Shown piece after piece: positions 1 to 6,231 of a DNA stretch of 9,127 nucleotides (position 1 is its first letter; every line of letters begins with the position of its first letter). The stretch lies in contig DIUI01000045.1 of the NCBI GenBank assembly GCA_002428215.1, positions 1 to 9,127 on the forward strand. Reading direction: 5' to 3'. A model generated the notes under the pieces. The model was not told where the DNA came from and made no database searches. It saw only the letters and a program-made list of their open reading frames with translations. Position numbers and translations under genes: made by a program. The DNA is from Prolixibacteraceae bacterium UBA6162 (GTDB lineage Bacteria > Bacteroidota > Bacteroidia > Bacteroidales > Prolixibacteraceae).

Positions 1-1454
1 TGCGCATTCGCAACTTTTGCTGCAGCTTCCACCTCTTCGCTTGTGGCATAATCAACACCAAAGGCAATGTTGTTAAAAATAGTGTCGTTGAATAGAATCG
101 CTTCCTGATTTACATTGCCCATGAGATTCCTCAGATCGTGTATCTTTAGATCACGAATATCTTCTCCATCAATAAAAATTGCTCCTTCCGTTACATCGTA
201 AAAGCGGGGAAGCAGATCGGCCAGAGTGGTCTTGCCGCTGCCCGACTGACCAACGAGGGCCACCGTACTGCCTTTGGGGATATCGAGTGTGATGTTTCTT
301 AGAACTTTTTTGTCGTTGTAGGCAAACGACACATTTCTATAGGTAATGCTGTGCTGCAGATCTGCAATGGGTCGGGCACTGGGCAGCTCCGAAACTGTTA
401 CCGTTGCTTTAATAATCATGTCAATCCTTTCCATAGCTGCCAGTCCCTTCTGTATAGAATACATTGCATTGGTGAATGCTTTTGCGGGATTAATAATCTG
501 ATAGAAGATCCCAAGAAAGGCTATGAATTCAGGTCCACTAATTTCACTGTTGTCGCTTAAAATAAGGGTGCCGCCAAACCAGACTACTGCCACTACCAGG
601 ATGGTTCCCAGAAATTCGCTCATAGGGTGGGCCAATTCACGACGCCACATCAGCCGGTTCATAATACTTCTGTAATCACCGGTTTGTTTGTTGAACCGAC
701 CTTCCATTTTCGATTCAGCATTGAATGCTTTGATTATTCGAAGACCGCCGAGGGTCTCTTCAACTATTGTGAGAATTTCCCCCATCTTGTCCTGGCCTTC
801 GCGCGAAACTTTCTTTAGCGATTTGCCAACCCGACCTATGATATAACCTGCTATTGGCAGAACAAACAAAATAAACAGGGTGAGGGTAGGACTCATAATT
901 AACATGGCCATTAGGAATACGGCAATCAACACCGGATTTTTCAAAAACATGTCAACCGACGACATTACCGAGTTCTCCACTTCTGCAACGTCGCCCGAAA
1001 TCCGGGCCATAATGTCGCCTTTTCGTTCATCAGAAAAGAAGGGCAAAGCCAGCTGTAAAAGCTTACGGTAAATCTCCTGCCGCAGGTCACGTACAACACC
1101 GTTGCGTATTATAAACGATTCGTAACTGGCTAGATAGGCAAATCCTACTTTGAGCAGGGTGCCGGTTATGACAAAAAAACCTGCAAACAGCAAGGATAGA
1201 CCAGGGCCATGCTGGTTTTTTAACAGTGTTAAGTAATAATAAAGATTATTTTTGATGGTCTCGATCGAAAATTTCCAGGCGATCAGCATCTCAATTTCTT
1301 CAGCTGTGCCAAACAGAATCTCGAGAATCGGAATCATCATCCCCACCGAGAATACTGCAAACAGAGCCGAAAGAAAATTGTACCCGAAGTTCAGCAGCAA
1401 ATTTGCTTTGTAGGGTGGTATGTAGCGCTTTAGAATTTGCAGGAACTCGGTCAT
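1..1454 (-). CDS. MsbA-type ABC exporter, fused permease and ATPase (3' end cut by window)
   Basis: Half-size ABC exporter with permease and ATPase on one chain, expected to work as an inner-membrane homodimer moving lipid A core, other lipids or drugs; the substrate cannot be read from sequence. I translated it from an ATG at 1454 without meeting a stop (484 codons). Hydrophobic segments lie near residues 20-48, 86-110, 174-206 and 281-299, typical of the exporter transmembrane domain, with the coupling-helix region between. The nucleotide-binding domain begins near 370: A-loop Tyr in VSFAYND (about 379), Walker A GQSGSGKT at 402-409 with Lys408, and Q-loop Gln450 in NVNQEAILFND. The LSGGQ signature, Walker B and H-loop lie beyond the left edge; the family is usually 580-610 residues, so about 100-120 are missing because of the window, not damage. 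It follows purB by 46 bases with no clear promoter or terminator between, so co-transcription is plausible. The start is preceded by A/T-rich GATAAATAAATT instead of a Shine-Dalgarno. Family is secure; MsbA itself is only a guess. Confidence 0.93.
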   Translation of the reverse strand, partial: MTEFLQILKRYIPPYKANLLLNFGYNFLSALFAVFSVGMMIPILEILFGTAEEIEMLIAWKFSIETIKNNLYYYLTLLKNQHGPGLSLLFAGFFVITGTLLKVGFAYLASYESFIIRNGVVRDLRQEIYRKLLQLALPFFSDERKGDIMARISGDVAEVENSVMSSVDMFLKNPVLIAVFLMAMLIMSPTLTLFILFVLPIAGYIIGRVGKSLKKVSREGQDKMGEILTIVEETLGGLRIIKAFNAESKMEGRFNKQTGDYRSIMNRLMWRRELAHPMSEFLGTILVVAVVWFGGTLILSDNSEISGPEFIAFLGIFYQIINPAKAFTNAMYSIQKGLAAMERIDMIIKATVTVSELPSARPIADLQHSITYRNVSFAYNDKKVLRNITLDIPKGSTVALVGQSGSGKTTLADLLPRFYDVTEGAIFIDGEDIRDLKIHDLRNLMGNVNQEAILFNDTIFNNIAFGVDYATSEEVEAAAKVANA

Positions 1455-1500
1455 AATTTATTTATCCGGATTTGCATAGTTAACGTTGAGAATGGGCAAA

Positions 1501-2847
1501 TCAATATATTCCGGTATAATTCTGAGGGGTAATCTGTTTCATTTCGTGTTTTACACTGTCGCTAATCTTAAGGGTTTCGATAAATGCACTTAAAGTTTCG
1601 CGTGTCACATTAGTGTTTACCCGGGTGAGCTCTTTTAACGCCTCGTAAGGATTTGGATAACCTTCTCTGCGCAAAATGGTTTGGATAGCTTCACCCACAA
1701 CTGCCCAGTTACCTTCGAGGTCGGCGCTTATTGCCTGTGGATTTAGCAATAGTTTATTCAGCCCCCGTAAAGTACTCTGAACTGCAATCATGGTATGGGC
1801 AAACGGAACGCCAACAAATCGGGTAACGGTAGAATCAGTGAGATCGCGCTGCAGACGTGAAATGGGTAATTTTTCGGAGAGATGAGCAAATGCCGCATTT
1901 GCAATACCGAAGTTGCCTTCTCCATTCTCGAAATCAATGGGATTAACTTTGTGTGGCATAGTACTGGAACCTACCTCTCCGGCCTTAATTTTTTGCCTGA
2001 AGTAATTCATTGATATATAGCTCCACATATCCCGATCGAGGTCAATAAGAATGGTATTGACCCTGCGAATGGCATCGAACAGGGCGGCGTGGTTATCGTA
2101 GTGAGAAATTTGTGTAGTATAATGCGAGCGGCTGAGATTAAGTTTTTCTGTAAGAAATCGGTTGGCAAAATCGTGCCAATCGATCTTTGGGTATGCTACC
2201 GCATGCGCATTAAGGTTACCAGTAGCTCCTCCAAATTTGGCATCAGGTTGCACCTGCCTTACCTGTTCCAGCTGAAGTTCAATGCGCTCTACAAAAACCA
2301 TAAATTCCTTACCAAGCCGGGTAGGGGAGGCAGGCTGTCCATGTGTATGCGCCAGCATAGGTACATCCCTCCATTCTGTGGCAAGTTCCCTAAGCTTAGC
2401 AGTTAGCTGTTCCATAACAGGAAGATATACCGCATTTACGGCATCTTTTAGGGAGAGCGGCAGGGCTGTATTGTTGATATCCTGAGAGGTCAGACCAAAA
2501 TGAATGAACTCCTTATAAGAGGAAAGTCCAATTAAATCGAACTGTTCTTTAAGAAAATATTCAACTGCCTTAACGTCGTGGTTGGTGGTTTTTTCAATGG
2601 TCTTAACCCGCTCTGCCTGTTCGGTAGAGAAGTTTTCTACTACGCCCCTTAAGGTTTTTATGGCATCCGCAGGTACATCTTTTAGCTGAGGTAAAGGAAT
2701 CTCTGTCAGCGCAATGAAATACTCTATCTCTACCAGAATCCGGTAACGAATCAGTGCAAATTCGCTGAAATAGTTGCTTAATACTTCTGTGGTTTTACGG
2801 TAGCGCCCGTCGGCCGGCGAAATGGCGGTTAACGCGTTCAAGTTCAT
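1501..2847 (-). CDS. purB: adenylosuccinate lyase
   Basis: Cytosolic enzyme of purine synthesis that releases fumarate from SAICAR and from adenylosuccinate. The protein is 448 residues, close to the 456 of E. coli PurB, and begins MNLNALTAISPADGRY, matching the E. coli-type N-terminus (MELSSLTAVSPVDGRY). Key sites are visible: THGQPASPT at 168-176 with His169 as the expected general acid, TSQDINNTA at 120-128, and the flexible-loop fumarase/aspartase signature GSSTMPHKVNP at 293-303, holding the expected catalytic serine (Ser294 or Ser295). The frame stays open upstream to an ATG at 2910, but the extra 21 residues have no counterpart in the family as I know it, and a perfect -7 promoter box lies inside that extension, so I place the start at 2847. 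The gene is divergent from nfeD and lies upstream of an ABC exporter on the same strand. It belongs to the E. coli-like PurB subgroup and not to the shorter Bacillus type. Nothing looks broken. Confidence 0.96.
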   Translation of the reverse strand: MNLNALTAISPADGRYRKTTEVLSNYFSEFALIRYRILVEIEYFIALTEIPLPQLKDVPADAIKTLRGVVENFSTEQAERVKTIEKTTNHDVKAVEYFLKEQFDLIGLSSYKEFIHFGLTSQDINNTALPLSLKDAVNAVYLPVMEQLTAKLRELATEWRDVPMLAHTHGQPASPTRLGKEFMVFVERIELQLEQVRQVQPDAKFGGATGNLNAHAVAYPKIDWHDFANRFLTEKLNLSRSHYTTQISHYDNHAALFDAIRRVNTILIDLDRDMWSYISMNYFRQKIKAGEVGSSTMPHKVNPIDFENGEGNFGIANAAFAHLSEKLPISRLQRDLTDSTVTRFVGVPFAHTMIAVQSTLRGLNKLLLNPQAISADLEGNWAVVGEAIQTILRREGYPNPYEALKELTRVNTNVTRETLSAFIETLKISDSVKHEMKQITPQNYTGIY

Positions 2848-2868
2848 TTCCAATGTTTTTGCTTGTCG

Positions 2869-2876
2869 CAAAGGTA
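2869..2876 (-). promoter_or_regulatory. Bacteroidota -7 promoter box upstream of purB
   Basis: On the minus strand the bases read TACCTTTG, a full match to the Bacteroidota -7 consensus TAnnTTTG. The box ends 21 bases before the ATG at 2847, which predicts a short untranslated leader of about 15-18 bases. No clean TTTG -33 element is at the usual 19-21 base distance; the nearest partial match (TTTC) is 24 bases away. A run of eight A residues on this strand (2919-2926) lies about 43 bases farther up and could act as an UP-like element. The box falls inside the longer reading frame and so argues against the ATG at 2910. The match is seen directly; activity is inferred. Confidence 0.55.
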
Positions 2877-2992
2877 TAAAATAACCTAAATCATTCGGGC
2901 GAAACCGCAAAGGAGCTATTTTTTTTACCTAATTTGCAGGGTGAATTCAACGGTCTGATCAAATTCGTTGGCTGGAGCACAATCTTTGTTCG

Positions 2993-2999
2993 TAGTTTG
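2993..2999 (+). promoter_or_regulatory. weak candidate promoter for nfeD
   Basis: TAGTTTG resembles the Bacteroidota -7 box but is one base short of the TAnnTTTG spacing. GTTG at 2967-2970 could be the -33 element, 22 bases upstream. This would leave a leader of roughly 35-40 bases before the ATG at 3044. It is the best candidate I find in the purB-nfeD divergent region on this strand, but it is weak and could be chance in A/T-rich sequence. Confidence 0.22.
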
Positions 3000-3043
3000 A
3001 ATTATGATCTTAATTGAACTCCCGGAAATTTAACTTTAATCCT

Positions 3044-4429
3044 ATGCATCGACTTACACTATATTTTATCTTCCTGCTTTTTTCGGCGGGTGCTGTGAAT
3101 GCCTCAGAGGACAAACTGGTTTACAAATTGAACATTAAACAGGAGATTGCTCCTGCTGTATGGCGTCAGACGCAGCAGGCTTTTGCTGCAGCCGATAGTT
3201 TGGGTGCCGATTTGTTTCTTATCCATATGAATACCTATGGCGGAACCGTGCTTGATGCCGATTCTATCAGAACTAAAATTTTGCAGAGTAAAATTCCCGT
3301 CATTGTTTTTGTGGACAATAATGCTGCCTCTGCAGGTGCATTGATATCAATTGCAGCCGACAGCATATACATGCGTCCCGGGGGAAGTATTGGTGCGGCA
3401 ACGGTTGTAAATCAAACGGGGCAGGCAATGCCCGACAAGTACCAGTCGTACATGCGCTCTACGATGCGGGCTACTGCCGAGGCAAAAGGCAAAATTGCTG
3501 TAGTTGAGCGAGGTGATACTGTATGGAAATGGCGTCGCGATCCGCTAATTGCCGAAGCCATGGTAGATCCCTCGGTCTATATTGCCGGCGTTATCGATAC
3601 AGGTAAAGTGTTAACCTTTACACCTGCCGAGGCCATTCGTTACGGATTTAGCGAAGGTCTGGCCGAATCGGTCGAGGATGTTCTTAAAAAAGTAGGCTTC
3701 GAGAATGCTACTATTGTGGAGTATACTCCCACCTTTCTGGAGCGGATAATCGGTTTTCTGGTGCATCCTGTGGTTTCGGGATTGTTGATTATGGCGATAA
3801 TCGGAGGGATTTACTTCGAAATGCAAACACCTGGAATCGGGTTTGCTTTGGGGGTTTCGGTTGTAGCCGCAGTTGCCTATTTTGCTCCGCTTTATCTCGA
3901 AGGTCTTGCCGAGCATTGGGAGGTGCTGATATTTATCGCCGGATTGGTTCTGATTTTTATAGAGATATTTGTTATACCCGGATTTGGAATATCGGGTGTT
4001 ATTGGCATTGTGCTGGCATTCACTGGGCTAACGCTAAGCCTGATAGATAATGTTGTCTTCGATTTTCAACATGTAGACCTGAGTCGGATAGGTACGGCAG
4101 TTATGACTGTATTTTTTGGTGTTTCCGGGGGGTTTTTACTCTCCCTATGGCTTAGCGGGCGTATATTTGGTGCACAACACGGACCCTTTGCAAGGCTTTC
4201 ACTGCAGCGAACTCAGGAACTTGCAGAGGGATTTGTCAGTATCGATAATGCCATGCTTACGATGAAAGATAAAGTAGGGGTTGCGCAGACTGTGCTTCGT
4301 CCCGGAGGCAAGGTTCTTATCGACAATGAAATTTATGATGCAGTAACTTCAGGTGAATTCATTGACCGTGGTACGCCGGTGAGGGTAATCAAAATTGAAA
4401 CCACACAACTTTATGTAGAGAAGGTGTAA
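3044..4429 (+). CDS. NfeD family membrane-bound serine protease (ClpP-class)
   Basis: Full-length NfeD protein of 461 residues, expected in the envelope, where such proteins cleave membrane-protein segments or assist SPFH (flotillin/stomatin) complexes. An N-terminal signal segment (MHRLTLYFIFLLFSAGAVNA) is followed by a ClpP-class domain. Ser96 in NNAASAGAL is the likely nucleophile and Lys132 in DKYQSYMRS the likely base, by analogy with the Ser97/Lys138 dyad of Pyrococcus PH1510. The family element TPAEAIRYGF lies at 193-202. Membrane segments follow at about 233-335 (including HPVVSGLLIM and IPGFGISGVIG) and 350-371. A C-terminal NfeD OB-fold covers about 405-461 (VGVAQTVLRPGGKV). The frame can be extended to a TTG at 3014, but the ATG at 3044 starts directly at a good signal peptide and is preferred. 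It diverges from purB and converges on the lysO-like genes with a 14-base gap. No SPFH partner lies beside it here. Family call is firm; protease activity is inferred from the dyad. Confidence 0.93.
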   Translation: MHRLTLYFIFLLFSAGAVNASEDKLVYKLNIKQEIAPAVWRQTQQAFAAADSLGADLFLIHMNTYGGTVLDADSIRTKILQSKIPVIVFVDNNAASAGALISIAADSIYMRPGGSIGAATVVNQTGQAMPDKYQSYMRSTMRATAEAKGKIAVVERGDTVWKWRRDPLIAEAMVDPSVYIAGVIDTGKVLTFTPAEAIRYGFSEGLAESVEDVLKKVGFENATIVEYTPTFLERIIGFLVHPVVSGLLIMAIIGGIYFEMQTPGIGFALGVSVVAAVAYFAPLYLEGLAEHWEVLIFIAGLVLIFIEIFVIPGFGISGVIGIVLAFTGLTLSLIDNVVFDFQHVDLSRIGTAVMTVFFGVSGGFLLSLWLSGRIFGAQHGPFARLSLQRTQELAEGFVSIDNAMLTMKDKVGVAQTVLRPGGKVLIDNEIYDAVTSGEFIDRGTPVRVIKIETTQLYVEKV

Positions 4430-4443
4430 GGAAAAACGCGTTG

Positions 4444-5043
4444 CTATTTAAGTAGAAAATTGATGATTACCGGCACCAGTAGGGACAAGGCAAACCCACT
4501 GAAGATGCTCATTAGAAGAAACTCCTTACCACTATATTTCAGTACGACCGGCAGGGTTGTGTCCATGGATGTAGCTCCGCCCGAAGCGATGATAGACAGA
4601 GGCCCAAAACGGCTTGCCAGCAGAGGGGCGAATGCCAGGGTGAACATTTCACGTATTACATTGCTTAACAATGCGGTGATGCCCAAAGTTTCGCTGTGCA
4701 ACTGAGTTATAAACAGGGCTGACAGGCTATACCAGCCAAATCCGGCTCCAACGGCCATCGACTCTATATACGACACCCCTGTTAACAGCCATGAGGCAGC
4801 TGCTGCTCCAGCAAGGGTGCCAAGTGCAACACCTACAGGTACTATTATAATCTTGTAATGAATGGCCCTCAGCAAGCGCACCAGGTTACGGTCGGCCCCC
4901 AATGATACACCAATCCAGAATAGCAGGAGATAGAGTACAAGGTTTCCTGATGCGGTATTTTGAACAAATGCCGGTAATAGATCTAAAGTGCCTGCAGCTA
5001 TTCCTGCAGCAAAGAAGATAAGTATAATCAGGGTGTGTTTCAC
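4444..5043 (-). CDS. LysO family transporter, C-terminal part (split lysine exporter)
   Basis: Small integral membrane protein (199 residues) matching the C-terminal two thirds of LysO (YbjE, DUF340), the E. coli L-lysine and thialysine exporter of the inner membrane. It is almost wholly hydrophobic, with about six likely membrane segments. Conserved family stretches include LLLFWIGVSLGADR (39-52), GFGWYSLS (101-108), the IREM segment with Arg131-Glu132, and GATSMDTTLP (156-165). These match the corresponding E. coli stretches (FGWYSLSG, ARELI, GATSMDFTLP) as I remember them. The start codon is GTG at 5043, overlapping the stop of the upstream gene as GTGA, and the next in-frame Met (Met96) is far inside, so GTG is very likely right and translation is probably coupled. 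The two small genes together are about the 299-residue length of E. coli LysO. Lysine as substrate is inferred from family only. Confidence 0.88.
   Translation of the reverse strand: MKHTLIILIFFAAGIAAGTLDLLPAFVQNTASGNLVLYLLLFWIGVSLGADRNLVRLLRAIHYKIIIVPVGVALGTLAGAAAASWLLTGVSYIESMAVGAGFGWYSLSALFITQLHSETLGITALLSNVIREMFTLAFAPLLASRFGPLSIIASGGATSMDTTLPVVLKYSGKEFLLMSIFSGFALSLLVPVIINFLLK
5040..5043 (-). other. GTGA stop/start overlap coupling the two lysO-like genes
   Basis: On the minus strand the four bases read GTGA: GTG starts the longer LysO part and TGA ends the shorter one, in different frames. Overlaps of this kind commonly allow a terminating ribosome to restart on the next frame, which would suit two subunits needed in equal amounts. 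The overlap is seen directly; coupling is inferred. Confidence 0.8.
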
Positions 5044-5351
5044 GGCAGGTCAGAAGATGATGCCTGATCTACAGGTGTAAATGATTTCCGGAACAAGAAT
5101 CGGTAGAGAAGCCGGCCAGCAAAAATGCTTCCGGCAATGGAGGCCAGTGAAATAACAACCGCATTCATGCCAGTTTCCAGCAGGTTCGCGAGCAATGTAC
5201 GGTTGGCTCCGACCGAGACGCCCATTATAAACAGCAAAAGCCATATAGTCCATGTGGTTAGGCGTTCAGTGGTTCGGGCAACCCGCTTCTCTTTGCGCAG
5301 CACAAACCCAATCAATACTCCGGATCCTATCATTAAAACGACCATCTCCAT
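5040..5351 (-). CDS. LysO family transporter, N-terminal part (split lysine exporter)
   Basis: Membrane protein of 103 residues matching the N-terminal third of E. coli LysO. Three hydrophobic segments are visible, at about 3-18, 34-49 and 62-87, followed by a polar tail ending SSSDLP. The stretch IWLLLFIMGVSVGANR (36-51) is close to E. coli VYLILFFMGISLAFL, and nearly repeats LLLFWIGVSLGADR in the partner gene. Its TGA stop overlaps the partner's GTG start by 4 bases, pointing to equal, coupled synthesis and a two-subunit exporter. The ATG at 5351 is used here; an in-frame ATG two codons later is equally possible. A TAnnTTTG box lies only 5 bases before the start. The gene is 78 bases downstream of the patatin gene on the same strand and may have its own promoter. 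Exporter role is by family; substrate is unproven. Confidence 0.85.
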   Translation of the reverse strand: MEMVVLMIGSGVLIGFVLRKEKRVARTTERLTTWTIWLLLFIMGVSVGANRTLLANLLETGMNAVVISLASIAGSIFAGRLLYRFLFRKSFTPVDQASSSDLP

Positions 5352-5355
5352 GTGC

Positions 5356-5363
5356 CAAAAATA
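5356..5363 (-). promoter_or_regulatory. candidate promoter (-7 box) for the split lysO pair
   Basis: The minus strand reads TATTTTTG, a full match to TAnnTTTG. A TTTC element lies 19 bases upstream, one base off the TTTG -33 consensus at a normal distance. The box ends only 5 bases before the ATG at 5351, so a transcript from it would be nearly leaderless or would begin translation at the in-frame ATG at 5345. It could let the exporter pair be expressed apart from the patatin gene. Position relative to the start is odd, so confidence is moderate to low. Confidence 0.4.
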
Positions 5364-5429
5364 GAGAATATTTATGTGTGAAGAAACCGGGTATATCGAA
5401 CTGCCGTTGCTTGAATGAAATCACTTGCT

Positions 5430-6215
5430 TTAGTCCCTGGCAGAGCATGCTTTTTGCAAAAGATCGATCTCTTTGGTTTCGAGCAATGCTATTGCTTGAT
5501 ATCCAATTTCAAATGCTTCATCGGCGCGTCCTGCACTCAATAAGTCAAATTCGGCCAAAGGATGTGGCTCAATGTAGACATCTGCATGCTTGCGTGCAAT
5601 CTTAATACGGGCATGAATGCTAACGTGAAAAGTCCGAACCACCATTTGTATCAGATTTTTTATCTCCACCGGACGTTGGAGTGGACTTACGTTCGATACC
5701 AGGAGTCGATCACATTTCCCGAGCAAAGGCTCAATTGGGATGTTTTCAAGCATACCGCCATCACTGTATAATTTTCCGTCAATTTGCACCGGAGCAAACA
5801 GAATGGGAATTGAAGATGAGGCAAGGAGTATTTGCGAGAGATCGCCCATTTGGAAGTATTCCATACAACCATCGGTCATATTGGTTGCTCCTACAACGAG
5901 CGGTATTGGTAAATCTTCGAGTCTTTGATAGGGGATGAAGCGCTCAAGTACCGACTGAAGACCATCGAGTTTTAGCAGTCCGGTGGTTGGAATGGTAAGC
6001 GTGGTGTATTTAAAAAGGTTGCCTTTCTTTAGTATTTTGTGGGTTTCTTTTGGCGATATTCCAGACGACAGGAAGGATCCTGCTATGGCTCCGGCACTCA
6101 CACCCGATATAATATCCGGTTTTATACCCCGCTCTTCAAGCGCCTGAAGGCATCCTAAATGGGCAAATCCACGCGATCCGCCTCCACTTAAAACATATCC
6201 CAGACCAAAAGACAT
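5430..6215 (-). CDS. patatin-like phospholipase family protein
   Basis: Predicted serine acyl hydrolase of the patatin family (261 residues), similar in size to the bacterial RssA/YchK-like members. Domain features appear in order: the oxyanion-hole loop GGGSRG at 11-16, the nucleophile elbow GVSAG at 38-42 with Ser40, SSSIPILFAPV at 133-143, and the DGG motif at 152-154 with Asp152. This gives an intact Ser-Asp dyad, so catalysis on phospholipids or other acyl esters is likely, though the true substrate is unknown. There is no signal peptide: the protein begins directly at the first beta strand (MSFGLGYVLSGG), suggesting a cytosolic or membrane-peripheral location. Its start is 16 bases after the stop of the PLP-dependent enzyme gene, with no good promoter between, so the two probably share a transcript. 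The C-terminal 50 residues (TFHVSIHARIKIARKHAD onward) are polar and helical-looking as in relatives. Family is firm; physiological role is not known. Confidence 0.93.
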   Translation of the reverse strand: MSFGLGYVLSGGGSRGFAHLGCLQALEERGIKPDIISGVSAGAIAGSFLSSGISPKETHKILKKGNLFKYTTLTIPTTGLLKLDGLQSVLERFIPYQRLEDLPIPLVVGATNMTDGCMEYFQMGDLSQILLASSSIPILFAPVQIDGKLYSDGGMLENIPIEPLLGKCDRLLVSNVSPLQRPVEIKNLIQMVVRTFHVSIHARIKIARKHADVYIEPHPLAEFDLLSAGRADEAFEIGYQAIALLETKEIDLLQKACSARD

Positions 6216-6231
6216 TGATGCAAAGGTTTAC

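Noticed and set aside
351..1071. Three open frames of 63-69 codons on the plus strand across the ABC exporter
   Set aside because: The minus-strand exporter frame is continuous with all expected motifs; the opposite frames are shadows without family features.
1..1454. ABC exporter lacking its signature, Walker B and H-loop, considered as a truncated gene
   Set aside because: The frame is open to the first base of the window, so the missing part is explained by the window boundary.
2089..2485. Open frames of 67-105 codons on the plus strand within purB
   Set aside because: They lie antisense to a well-supported enzyme gene, show no recognisable motif and have compositions expected from reading a coding strand backwards.
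3031..3039. TAACTTTAA before nfeD, repeated at 7987-7995 before htpG
   Set aside because: A shared 9-base A/T-rich word at different distances from the two start codons is easily chance, and at 3031 it is only 4 bases from the ATG, too close to be a promoter.
3014..3043. TTG start adding 10 residues to the NfeD protein
   Set aside because: The ATG at 3044 begins directly at a good signal peptide, while the extra residues (MNSRKFNFNP) would place a polar stretch before it.
4430..4443. AACGCGTT palindrome between the convergent nfeD and lysO-like genes, considered as a terminator
   Set aside because: The arms are only four bases with no loop and no following T run, so it does not look like an intrinsic terminator in either direction.
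6221..6228. AACCTTTG on the minus strand before the patatin gene, considered as a -7 box
   Set aside because: The essential first T is missing, it lies only 5 bases from the start codon, and no -33 element is at the right distance.
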